Counted from the stretch's first letter, positions 1-6,118 are shown. The stretch: DNA of 7,728 nucleotides from Gammaproteobacteria bacterium (GCA_020846815.1 JADLDF010000326.1:1-7728), one strand, 5' to 3'. The notes: generated from the letters alone by a model not told the origin. Translations and numbers: made by a program.

Positions 1-321
1 GCCGATCCGGCGGCGGATCTGAAGCGCGGCCGCCTGCTCTACATCCAGTGCCGTGCCTGCCACGAGCTCAAGGCCGACCAGCCGCACAAGGTCGGCCCGA
101 ACCTGCACGGCATCATGAACCGCAAGGCCGCCGCGGCCGACGGTTTTGCATATTCCCCGGCGCTCAAAGGGGCGACGCTCACCTGGGACCAGGCCACCTT
201 CGACAGATGGCTCGAGAAGCCGAGCGCCGTGGTGCCGGGCAATGCCATGGCCTTCGCCGGCATCGCCAACCCGAAGGACCGGGCCGCGCTGATCGCCTAC
301 ATCGCGGCCGAGTCGAAGTAG
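1..321 (+). CDS. Class I cytochrome c, 3' part (5' end outside window)
   Basis: The frame is open from base 1 to a TAG at 319-321, giving 106 visible residues; the N-terminus with the expected export signal lies upstream. The haem-binding motif CRACH is at visible residues 17-21, followed by a KVGPNLHG segment (30-37) typical of mitochondrial-type/c2 cytochromes. The probable axial methionine is Met83 in GNAMAF, and the terminal helix reads DRAALIAYIAAES. In this family haem is attached covalently in the periplasm and the protein shuttles electrons to oxidases or reductases. Spacing of the haem site, Met ligand and C-terminal helix fits a complete single domain. An internal ATG at 115 would give a 68-residue product without the haem motif and is not the real start. 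The last 25 bases overlap the convergent DUF4112 gene. The partner enzyme cannot be told from here. Confidence 0.93.
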   Translation, partial: ADPAADLKRGRLLYIQCRACHELKADQPHKVGPNLHGIMNRKAAAADGFAYSPALKGATLTWDQATFDRWLEKPSAVVPGNAMAFAGIANPKDRAALIAYIAAESK

Positions 322-800
322 GCCCAGGCCCAGGCCGCCGCCGCGATCGCCAGTCCCACGACGGCGGCGATCGCGAGCAGCGCGGCTACCGGCACCGCCC
401 AGAGCGCGAGCCGGCTCACCCGTTCCGTCCGCCGTGGCTGCTCCAGCCAGCGCTCTAGCAGCGCGTGGTTGCGCCGGTGCGCCTTGAACGCGGCATCGAA
501 CAGGTCGCCCGCGACCGGCACCGAGCCGAGCGTCGAATCTACGAAGACGTTGGCGATCATGCGCAGCTGCACGGCAGCGGGCGCGCCCATGCGCCGCGCG
601 AGCAGGATGCCGTAGGCCGCGAACGCCGCGCCCAGCAGGTCGCCGATGCCGGGGAACAGGCCGAGCACGGCGTCGAGGCCGAAGCGCCAGTTCGTGCCGG
701 GCACGCGGAACGCCTGATCGAAGATCCGCACCAGCGCGCGATGGCGCAGGAAGGTCTCGACGTGCTCACGCGGCAGGTACTGCGGTTTCGGCTCGTCCAT
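297..800 (-). CDS. DUF4112 domain membrane protein
   Basis: A 167-residue protein of unknown function. The recognisable DUF4112 core runs from about residue 20 to 120: a VPGTNWRFGLDAVLGLFPGIGDLLG stretch (33-57, quoted only as landmark, with paired glycines and Asp54), then a second, similar VPVAGDLFDAAFKAHRRN segment (94-111). This is the duplicated G-D-x-x motif usual in the family. Residues about 131-162 are a strongly hydrophobic Ala/Leu/Val/Trp helix, almost certainly a C-terminal membrane anchor. Length is normal. The ATG at 798-800 is the natural start, though only a weak purine-rich stretch precedes it. It lies 54 bases after the end of the alpha/beta hydrolase on the same strand, so it is probably last in that unit. 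Its 3' end overlaps the convergent cytochrome c gene by 25 bases. No biochemical role can be read from the sequence. Confidence 0.88.
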   Translation of the reverse strand: MDEPKPQYLPREHVETFLRHRALVRIFDQAFRVPGTNWRFGLDAVLGLFPGIGDLLGAAFAAYGILLARRMGAPAAVQLRMIANVFVDSTLGSVPVAGDLFDAAFKAHRRNHALLERWLEQPRRTERVSRLALWAVPVAALLAIAAVVGLAIAAAAWAWAYFDSAAM

Positions 801-854
801 GGCTGCTCGGCTTTCTGGGGTCGCGGCCTGCGAGGCGGCGGTGCGAGGCCGTGC

Positions 855-1880
855 TCAGCCTGCCGGCGCCGTTGTGCCGCTCGCCAGCGCGCGGATCTGC
901 GCGTCGAGCAGCGGGTTGAAGCGCGCCGGATCCTCCATCATCAGGAAGTGGCCGAGGCCGCTGACCGTGATCGCACGGAAGGCCGGCACTTCGCGGCGGA
1001 TCCGCGCCTCGTCGGTCGGCCCGAGCAGGTCAGCGTTGAGCGCGACGATCGGTATGGCCGCGGCGTTCATCGCGGTCACGGCGTCCCAGGCCACGAGCCC
1101 GCGCATCGCCGGGATCGCGACCGCCGGTGGCGCCTGCGACATGTCGTCGGCGATGCGGCGGCGCAGCGTGGGGTCCGCGTCCTTGGTGAAGAACGTCGTG
1201 TCGACGAAGCTGCGCGTGGTGCCGATGAAGTCCTTCTCGAACCCGGCCAGCATCCGCTCCATCTCGGCCCGGGGCGGCGGCTCGCCGGTCCACTGGAAGG
1301 TGTCCACACCGATCACGCCGACGACGCGCGGCCCGATGCGGCGCGCGGCCTCGACGGCCACGGGCCCGCCCATGGAGTGGCCGACCAGCACGACCTTCGG
1401 GTGCGCCTTCAGCGTCTCGACCACGGCCGCGACGTCGGCGCCAAAGGCGGCGATGCTCCAGTCGCTGCGGTTCGCGCCCGAGCCGCCGTGGCCGGCGAGA
1501 TCGACCGTGGCCACGGTGTAGCGCTGCTTCAGGTCTGCGACCTGGGCCTGCCAGTAGTTCGAGTCGCAGGACCAGCCGTGGATCAGCACGACCAGCGGCT
1601 CGCCGCGGCCGTGGACGCGGTACTGGATGTGAACGCGGCCCGCGGGCGAGTCGACGATGCGCGGGCTGCCGTCGTTGACCACGGTGGCGGCGGGCGCCGG
1701 CATCGGCGGCGTGGCCTCCATGGCCCCGCGGGCGTCGGCAGCGGGCGGGGTGGGTGTCGCCGCAGGTTCGCGCGCGCAGGCCGCGACCAGCAGCGTCGCG
1801 AGTATCGCGGCGAGTGCAGTCGGGAGCGCGGATGCAAGGGCCGGCACGGGCGCGGACGGCAGGGCTCGGGCGGCACTCAT
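855..1880 (-). CDS. Alpha/beta hydrolase, predicted lipoprotein
   Basis: This 341-residue protein has an Ala/Leu-rich export signal ending in a lipobox, LLVAAC, with Cys35 as the likely lipidated residue. A Pro/Ala-rich linker (about 36-66) follows, then a full alpha/beta-hydrolase fold. Seen directly: the oxyanion-hole strand LIHGWSCD (99-106), DLAGHGGSG (127-135), the nucleophile elbow GHSMGG with Ser169, a likely acid Asp284 (or Asp290), and His311 in GLGHFLMMED. The catalytic triad and cap region look intact. It probably acts as an esterase or similar hydrolase in the cell envelope; the substrate is unknown. The frame stays open upstream to 2240, but that extension is an Arg-rich shadow. 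The ATG at 1878-1880 is preferred because the signal peptide begins there and it sits two bases after the stop of the VOC gene (TGA-GC-ATG), suggesting translational coupling. A GGGG run eight to eleven bases upstream is the best ribosome-site candidate. Confidence 0.92.
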   Translation of the reverse strand: MSAARALPSAPVPALASALPTALAAILATLLVAACAREPAATPTPPAADARGAMEATPPMPAPAATVVNDGSPRIVDSPAGRVHIQYRVHGRGEPLVVLIHGWSCDSNYWQAQVADLKQRYTVATVDLAGHGGSGANRSDWSIAAFGADVAAVVETLKAHPKVVLVGHSMGGPVAVEAARRIGPRVVGVIGVDTFQWTGEPPPRAEMERMLAGFEKDFIGTTRSFVDTTFFTKDADPTLRRRIADDMSQAPPAVAIPAMRGLVAWDAVTAMNAAAIPIVALNADLLGPTDEARIRREVPAFRAITVSGLGHFLMMEDPARFNPLLDAQIRALASGTTAPAG

Positions 1881-1882
1881 GC

Positions 1883-2804
1883 TCAGGCCCCGATCAGGAT
1901 CCAGTGGTAGCCGTCGGGCGCATCGAACGAGAACGCGAGCCTGCCGAACTCGTCCGCGGCGACGTCGCCGACGCGGCGCGCGCCTGCGGCGGCGACGCGG
2001 CGGTGCATCGCCTCGACGTCGGCCACGCGCCAGACATAGACGCTGTAACCGAGGCAGCCGGCGCGCGAGCGGGCGCGCAGATCGTCGATGCGCGCATTGC
2101 CGGCGAAGCGCACGCACTAGAGCTTGCCAGAGCGGCGCTCTGCCAGCGCGGGACCTGAGCGCGGGTCGTCGAAGTCGACCATGTGGAAGTCTTCGCCGGG
2201 CTCGAGGCCGAAGATCGTGTGCGAGCCGGTGTGTTCGCATACGGCGTGCGCTCGTCGAAGGTGCGCTGCAGGCCGAGCACCTGGTCGCAGAAGTCGAGCA
2301 GCTGCGGGTCCACCTGGCCGTAGGCCGGGCTCTCGTAGCCGAAGCGCTCGAAGAACACCTGGCGGTAGAGCGGCTGCAGAAGCACCATCTCGCGCACGCC
2401 GACTATTGTGTCGCGGAACGGGCGCGCGGCGCGCTCGCCGCTGACCCCGCCGATGACCGCGAGCTGCGGCTCGATCGATACCAGCGGTGCGCCGGACTCG
2501 CGCGCACGCCCCAGCGCGAGCCGATGCAGCGCAAGTTCGGCGCGAGGCCGAGGCCGTCGTTGAGAGGCCGTTCCCATTGCATGAGCCGGACCAGGCCATG
2601 GTCGGCCTGCTGATGGTGCAGGCGCACCGCGCGCAGCGCGGAGTCGATGCCATAGAGCCGGCGCGCCGCGGCCGCATCGAGCTCGCCGCGCTCGCCGGCG
2701 CGGCAGCCGAAGGCTTCGTAATAGGTGATGGACTCCGCGAGGTCGGGCACGCCGACGCAGACTTCGTGCAGGCCGCCGACGCAGCCAGGGTTGGGGGGGG
2801 GCAT
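1883..2804 (-). pseudogene. Two-domain VOC (glyoxalase/dioxygenase superfamily) protein, broken
   Basis: Three reading frames together give one VOC-like protein. The first, from ATG 2804 to about 2505, encodes MPPPNPGCVGGLHEVCVGV and a first VOC module ending near NLRCIGSRWG. The second (about 2510-2232) carries SGAPLVSIEPQLAVIGG, VREMVLLQPLYRQVFFERFG and LLDFCDQVLGLQRTFDERTP. The third (about 2233-1883) carries GSHTIFGLEPGEDFHMVDFD through APDGYHWILIGA. Each shift equals one missing base: one in the GCGCGCG run near 2506-2512, one in ACACACC near 2230. The third frame also has an in-frame TAG at 2117-2119, between SGKL and CVRFAGN. The start of the second module seems shortened, as YGQVDPQ runs straight into LLDFCDQ; that is inference from the family. 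GTG 2846 is an alternative start. The family binds metal and acts on small substrates; no substrate is inferred here. It is either a pseudogene or a run of sequencing errors. Confidence 0.78.
2793..2801. repeat. Nine-base G:C homopolymer just inside the VOC start
   Basis: Nine consecutive G on the plus strand read as CCC CCC CCC (Pro-Pro-Pro) straight after ATG 2804 of the VOC gene. Such a tract is prone to slippage in replication and to sequencing error. A change of one base would move the whole downstream frame. Confidence 0.8.
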
Positions 2805-2894
2805 GAGCGCAAGTCTGCCATAGTCCTGACGAACATCTGAACCCACCGCAGTCGCCGTCGAACCTGCTCATCCACCAATGCGTCGGAACGCTGG

Positions 2895-2909
2895 TCCGGC
2901 ATCGCCGGA
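2895..2909. repeat. Small hairpin between HNH and VOC genes
   Basis: TCCGGC (2895-2900) and GCCGGA (2904-2909) form a six-base stem with a three-base loop in the roughly 130-base spacer between the HNH end and the VOC start. No T-run follows on either strand, so it is not a convincing terminator. It may be chance in GC-rich DNA. Confidence 0.35.
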
Positions 2910-2936
2910 ATACGCAGTAGGAGCATGCTTATCGCG

Positions 2937-3549
2937 TTAATGTCGAGACCGTCGAGATCCTGAGGAGGTTTCACGCCGGGACATCAGTGCGTGGACGGCG
3001 AGGTCGTAGTCGATCCGCTCGCCGCCCCAGCAGCCCGCTCGCTGCGTGGGCTCGCTGCAGCTCCGCCACGGCGCCCGGAGGCGGATCGGGCAGGGCGCAG
3101 ACGTTCCCGCGGGAATCGATGAATCGCAGCGCCCCGTCGTCGAGGATCTGGCGCTGCACCCCGCCCTCGTGCCCCGCGCGGTGGTGGAATCGGCACAAGG
3201 TGACGAGGTTGGAGAGCCGGGTTTCGTCGCCCTGGGCCCAGTGCCGCACATGGTGCGCATCGACGTAGCGTGTGTGCGGGCACCCGGGGAACCGGCAACC
3301 GCGATCCCGCGACTGCAGCGCCCGTCGCAACGCCGGTGGAACGCTGCGCGTCCTGCGCCCGACGTCCAGCGGCTGGCCGCGGCCGTTCTCGACGATCCTG
3401 ACCACGCTCGAATCGCAGGCGAGCCGCCGCAACGTCTCGGCTGGAATCGCCGGCCCGTGCTCGAGCTCGCAGCACGACCCTGCCGATGCACCCTGCAGGG
3501 TCTCTGCATCGACGTGCACGACGATCTGATGCCGATCCCCGCCGTTCAT
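2937..3549 (-). pseudogene. HNH nuclease half of a split DUF222-HNH endonuclease
   Basis: This is the C-terminal half of a DUF222-HNH protein. From ATG 3547-3549 it reads MNGGDRHQIVVHVDAETL, then the family segment PAIPAETLRRLACD and LDVGRRTRSVPPALRRAL. The zinc/HNH module follows: Cys85 and Cys90 (CRFPGC), DAHH (97-100), Asn114 and CRFHH (119-123). All metal and catalytic positions are present. Near 3030 an apparent extra base in CTGCTGG diverts the frame: unshifted, it ends at 2971 with an Arg-rich tail; shifted by one, it reads GLWGGERIDYDLAVHALMSR and stops at 2937-2939, which matches the family's usual ending. The ATG overlaps the stop of the DUF222 half as ATGA, so coupled translation of two polypeptides is conceivable. 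The linker normally lying between the halves, tens of residues or more, is missing. Such proteins are common stand-alone HNH nucleases, sometimes linked to mobile elements. Confidence 0.8.
3101..3116 (+). repeat. 16-base inverted repeat, copy 1, with 12-base palindrome
   Basis: ACGTTCCCGCGGGAAT, containing the perfect palindrome TTCCCGCGGGAA at 3104-3115. It lies inside the HNH coding half (Asp-Ser-Arg-Gly-Asn-Val codons). The same 16 bases occur in opposite orientation at 4142-4157. Confidence 0.75.
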
Positions 3550-4031
3550 CGCCGCCGGGCCGTGCGCGACAGCTCGGCCGCTTCGCAGGCGCGGCGAGAA
3601 TGCCGCACCACTTTCTCGACATGAGATGCCGTTCCGTGCAGCGCGATGTCGAGCAGCATCGCCTCGGTTCCCACATCTGCGACGCGGGTCAGGGCGCGCA
3701 CTTTCGAATACGACAACGCCCTGGGCGCCATGGCCGCGCGCACCCGCGGCAGGTCCTCGAGGGCATGCGCGACCCGTAGTTTCTCCCTCGCCGCACCCAG
3801 ACCGAGGCCACACTTCCAGCTGAGCCAGTGCGCGCAGGAGCGCGTCGCGCCGTCGCTCCATCCGGCACGCCGGTCGAACTCCGCGATCAGCGACAGCCAC
3901 TGCGCATTGGCCGCGTTCAGGTGTCCCGCGAGCTCCGTGATGCGCTCCGCGAGCACGCGCAACGGCAGCGACAGCGTCGCAGACGATGACTCGGGAAATT
4001 CGACTGCCGGCAACGCAAATCCACCATCCAT
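3546..4031 (-). CDS. DUF222 N-terminal half of a split HNH endonuclease
   Basis: A 161-residue product covering the N-terminal DUF222 domain. Recognisable blocks are LRVLAERITELAGHLNAANA (about 22-41), LIAEFDRRAGW, HWLSWKCGLGLGAAREKLRV, LSYSKVRALTRVA and HGTASHVEKVVRHSRRACEA, which match DUF222-HNH proteins well. The ATG at 4029-4031 is preferred because a perfect AGGAGG lies five bases upstream; the open frame to 4370 has no further resemblance to the family. It ends at TGA 3546-3548 immediately after the helix that in full-length relatives leads into a linker and then the HNH module. The HNH half starts in another frame at the overlapping ATG. The simplest reading is one ancestral gene with an out-of-frame internal deletion. 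A second reading is a working split gene with coupled translation. DUF222 alone has no assigned activity. Confidence 0.78.
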   Translation of the reverse strand: MDGGFALPAVEFPESSSATLSLPLRVLAERITELAGHLNAANAQWLSLIAEFDRRAGWSDGATRSCAHWLSWKCGLGLGAAREKLRVAHALEDLPRVRAAMAPRALSYSKVRALTRVADVGTEAMLLDIALHGTASHVEKVVRHSRRACEAAELSRTARRR

Positions 4032-4036
4032 CGCGG

Positions 4037-4042
4037 CCTCCT
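4037..4042 (-). promoter_or_regulatory. Shine-Dalgarno site of the DUF222 half
   Basis: AGGAGG on the minus strand, five bases before ATG 4031. It is the strongest ribosome-binding site in the window and fixes the start of this gene against the longer open frame. Confidence 0.8.
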
Positions 4043-4141
4043 GAGAGAGCTCGTTCACATCGATGCAAACAAGAGCATCGCTCACTCGTGCGCTCCGACC
4101 AAACCAAGTCACTCTCTCGTTTGCCCAGGTTGGCACCGTAA

Positions 4142-4157
4142 ATTCCCGCGGGAACGT
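4142..4157 (-). repeat. 16-base inverted repeat, copy 2, in the divergent spacer
   Basis: The minus strand reads ACGTTCCCGCGGGAAT, identical to 3101-3116 but inverted, with the palindrome TTCCCGCGGGAA at 4143-4154. It sits in the 229-base spacer between the divergent DUF222 half and SGNH fragment, about 110 bases before the DUF222 start. That position would suit an operator, but no regulator is known. I could not pick out convincing -35/-10 boxes in the rest of the spacer. Confidence 0.65.
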
Positions 4158-4260
4158 TCGATGCGGGCACGCACCGGCAATCCCGGATCGAGGCTGGTGG
4201 CTAGCGCGCCGTCGAATGGCGAGCGTCGCGTAGGCAACTCCGAGAAGGCAGAATAGACCC

Positions 4261-4422
4261 ATGCGGCTTGCCGGCGGGATGCTGATCGCCCTGATCCTGA
4301 TGGCCTGCAGTGCTCCGCAGCAGCTCTCGTTCGCAGACGAGGCGCCCATTCGCGTGCTGTTCGTCGGCAACAGCCTGACCTATGTTGGAAGCCTGCCGGC
4401 CGTATTCGGTGCCCTGGCCTTT
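4261..4422 (+). pseudogene. SGNH/GDSL-type hydrolase lipoprotein, 5' fragment
   Basis: From ATG 4261 the product begins with a short hydrophobic signal, MLIALILMAC, whose Cys16 fits a lipobox. It then reads APIRVLFVGNSLTYVGSLPA with the nucleophile Ser38 in the GNSLT block typical of SGNH hydrolases. Resemblance ends after FGALA (about 4420). The family's later blocks, with the catalytic Asp and His, are absent. The frame stays open to 5115 only because it runs antisense through the FAD dehydrogenase gene, so the chimeric 284-residue product is not a credible protein. An AGAAGG lies 12 bases before the ATG, rather far for a good ribosome site. The gene was cut where it meets the glyoxalase remnant coming from the other side, suggesting one deletion removed the 3' end here. 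Confidence 0.7.
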
Positions 4423-4423
4423 A

Positions 4424-4447
4424 GACACTCTGGGATCGGACTGTGTC
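4424..4447. repeat. Palindromic patch between SGNH and glyoxalase remnants
   Basis: GACAC (4424-4428) pairs with GTGTC (4443-4447), and GGACTGTGTCC (4438-4448) is itself a near-perfect small palindrome. The patch between 4420 and 4460 is visibly less GC-rich than its surroundings and lies exactly where two convergent genes are both truncated. It could be a short repetitive extragenic palindrome or the scar of one. No T-run supports a terminator. Confidence 0.35.
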
Positions 4448-4459
4448 CCGAGGTTACGC

Positions 4460-4558
4460 TCAGTCGGCGGCGAGCAGCTCGACTTCGCGGCCCTCGGCAT
4501 CCAGGTCGCGGGCGCGGATCATGGTGTGCAGCAGGCGGGGCTGGTGGGCGGCGATCAT
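4460..4558 (-). pseudogene. gloA: Glyoxalase I (lactoylglutathione lyase) remnant, internally deleted
   Basis: A 32-residue frame. Residues 8-20 (RLLHTMIRARDLD) match the start of glyoxalase I; E. coli GloA begins with RLLHTMLRVGDL. Residues 21-32 (AEGREVELLAAD) match the last strand of the same protein (DPDG...EL region). About 95 residues between them, with most metal ligands, are missing, so it cannot be an active enzyme. The reading frame is kept across the join. The ATG (4556-4558) overlaps the TGA of the FAD dehydrogenase (4555-4557) as ATGA, so the two genes were translationally coupled. In the intact state the pair would act in sequence: GloA isomerises the methylglyoxal-glutathione hemithioacetal to S-lactoylglutathione, glyoxalase II releases D-lactate, and the dehydrogenase oxidises it. 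The C-terminal match is short, so that half of the call is less sure. Confidence 0.6.
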
Positions 4559-6012
4559 GCTGGGGCTTTCAGTACCTTGCCGGGGTTCATGATGCCGTTC
4601 GGGTCGAGGACGCGCTTGACGGCGTGCATCAGCTCGAGCTCGACCGGCGGCGCGTAGCGCTCGAGCTCGTCGACCTTGAGGCGGCCGATGCCGTGCTCGG
4701 CGCTGAAGCTGCCGCCGAAGTCGCGCACGAGGTCGTGGATCGTGCGGCAGATCGTGTCCTGCTGGGCCTGCAGCACACCGGCGGCGGCGCCGCGGGCTTC
4801 GTTGATGTTGAAGTGCAGGTTGCCGTCGCCGACGTGGCCGTAGGCGACCAGCACGGCGCCGCGGGCGTGGGCCTCGACCCAGCGGCGGCCCCGTTCGATG
4901 AATTCGGGCAGGCGCGCGACCGGCACGGAGATGTCGTGCTTGAGGCTCGCGCCCTCGCGGGTCTGGGCCTCGGGGATGGACTCGCGCAGCCGCCAGAATG
5001 CCTGGCGTTCGCGCTCGCTCTGCGCGAGCACCGCGTCGGTCGCGAGGCCGGCCTCGAGCGCGCGGGCGAGCTCGGCTTCGAGCAGGGCGCCGAGGCCTTC
5101 GCACTCGCGCGGTGAAGTCAGCTCGCAGAGCAGGTACCACGGCGAGGCGTCGGCGCGGCCGAGCGGCGGCACGATGCCGGCGATGTGCCGCGTGGTCAGC
5201 TCGACCGCGATCTGCGGCACGAGCTCGAACGAGCCGATGCGATCGCCGCTCGCCTCGCGCAGGCGCGCCAGCAGCTCGACCGCGGCGGCGGGCTGCGGCA
5301 CCGCGACGAAGGCCGTGGCGACGTCGCGCGGCGGCGGGAACAGTTTCAGCGTGGCGGCCGTGATCACGCCGAGCGTGCCTTCGGCGCCGATGAAGAGCTG
5401 CTTCAGGTCGTAGCCGGTGTTGTCCTTGCGCAAGCTCGAGAGGCTCGAGAGCACGCGGCCGTCGGCGAGCACGACCTCGAGGCCGAGCACCTGGTCGCGG
5501 GCCATGCCGTAGCGCACCACGTTCAGGCCGCCGGCATTGGTCGAGAGGTTGCCGCCGATCTGGCAGCTGCCCTCGGCGCCGAGTGACAGCGGGAAGAAGC
5601 GGCCGGCGGCCTCGGCGGCCTGCTGCACGCGCGCGAGGATGCAGCCGGCCTCGACCGTCATCGAGTAGTTCAGCGCGTCGACGGCGCGGACCGCGTCCAT
5701 GCGGCGCAGCGACAGCAGGAGCTGGGTGCCGCTTTCGTCGGGCGTCGCGCCGCCGCAGTAGCCGGTGTTGCCGGCCTGGGGCACGACGCCGATGCGCCGC
5801 TCGTTGCAGTAGGCGAGGATCCGCGACACCTCGTCGACGCTGCGCGGCAGCGCGAGCGCCAGCGCGCGGCCACGGTAGAGGCGGCGATGGTCCTGCAGCA
5901 GCGGCTCGAGGTCGGCAGCGCCGGTGCGCAGCACGTCGGGGCCGAGCAGCGGCGCCAGCGCGGCCAGCGGGTCGCTGCCAACAGATCTTTCAGGTTCCGG
6001 GCCAGTGGTCAT
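4555..6012 (-). CDS. FAD-linked D-2-hydroxyacid dehydrogenase (GlcD / D-lactate / D-2-hydroxyglutarate type)
   Basis: An apparently intact 485-residue enzyme of the PCMH/vanillyl-alcohol-oxidase FAD family. The FAD-binding blocks are visible: PQAGNTGYCGGATPDESG (78-95), GAEGSCQIGGNLSTNAGG (145-162), YGMARDQVLGLEVVLADG (168-185) and KDNTGYDLKQLFIGAEGTLG (196-215). The C-terminal substrate domain carries KHDISVP (358-364), the metal-ligand motif YGHVGDGNLHFN with His393 and His400, SAEHGIGRLK with Glu439, and the standard ending DPNGIMNPGKVL (470-481). It should oxidise a D-2-hydroxyacid to the 2-oxoacid, passing electrons to an electron-transfer protein or quinone. The overlapping glyoxalase I remnant points to D-lactate, but D-2-hydroxyglutarate or glycolate cannot be excluded. 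The ATG at 6010-6012 is the only sensible start, though no clear Shine-Dalgarno precedes it. It is the best-preserved gene in the damaged region. Confidence 0.94.
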   Translation of the reverse strand: MTTGPEPERSVGSDPLAALAPLLGPDVLRTGAADLEPLLQDHRRLYRGRALALALPRSVDEVSRILAYCNERRIGVVPQAGNTGYCGGATPDESGTQLLLSLRRMDAVRAVDALNYSMTVEAGCILARVQQAAEAAGRFFPLSLGAEGSCQIGGNLSTNAGGLNVVRYGMARDQVLGLEVVLADGRVLSSLSSLRKDNTGYDLKQLFIGAEGTLGVITAATLKLFPPPRDVATAFVAVPQPAAAVELLARLREASGDRIGSFELVPQIAVELTTRHIAGIVPPLGRADASPWYLLCELTSPRECEGLGALLEAELARALEAGLATDAVLAQSERERQAFWRLRESIPEAQTREGASLKHDISVPVARLPEFIERGRRWVEAHARGAVLVAYGHVGDGNLHFNINEARGAAAGVLQAQQDTICRTIHDLVRDFGGSFSAEHGIGRLKVDELERYAPPVELELMHAVKRVLDPNGIMNPGKVLKAPA

Positions 6013-6052
6013 GAGCGTGCGTTGGGGAGTCTGCAGCCAGGGTCATGCAGTC

Positions 6053-6078
6053 GGCGCCGGCGGTCCTGGGCCGGCGCC
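6053..6078. repeat. Perfect 9-base stem-loop upstream of the FAD dehydrogenase
   Basis: GGCGCCGGC (6053-6061) and GCCGGCGCC (6070-6078) form a nine-base stem around an eight-base loop, in the 106-base spacer between the CFA synthase remnant and the dehydrogenase. A second, smaller stem, CACCGG/CCGGTG, lies at 6095-6110. Neither is followed by a T-run, so they are at most rho-assisted or mRNA-stability structures. Confidence 0.45.
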
Positions 6079-6118
6079 CGAGCGATGCGGTGGCCACCGG
6101 CAGCCCGGTGCCGCCCGG

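Noticed and set aside
465..1910. 481-codon open frame on the plus strand opposite the hydrolase and DUF4112 genes
   Set aside because: Its translation is an Arg/Gly/His-rich composition typical of antisense GC-rich shadow frames. It crosses two recognised genes and matches no family.
1881..2240. Upstream extension of the hydrolase frame to 2240
   Set aside because: The extra 120 residues are Arg-rich shadow of the VOC gene. The signal peptide and lipobox place the start at 1880.
2805..2974. Possible small protein starting MKPPQDLDGLDINAISMLLL from GTG 2974
   Set aside because: It overlaps the natural HNH ending, has no recognised family, and after about 57 residues becomes a shadow of the VOC gene. 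It is not strong enough to call.
3546..4031. DUF222-HNH gene as part of a new defence system
   Set aside because: DUF222-HNH proteins are widespread single genes. No methyltransferase, helicase, reverse transcriptase, toxin-antitoxin pair or CRISPR array accompanies it, and the gene looks broken.
4032..4370. Longer start for the DUF222 protein at 4370
   Set aside because: Residues before the 4031 ATG show no family resemblance, and the perfect AGGAGG site fixes the start at 4031.
4423..5115. Continuation of the SGNH frame as a 284-residue protein
   Set aside because: Beyond 4422 it is antisense to the intact FAD dehydrogenase, with no family resemblance and no catalytic Asp/His block.
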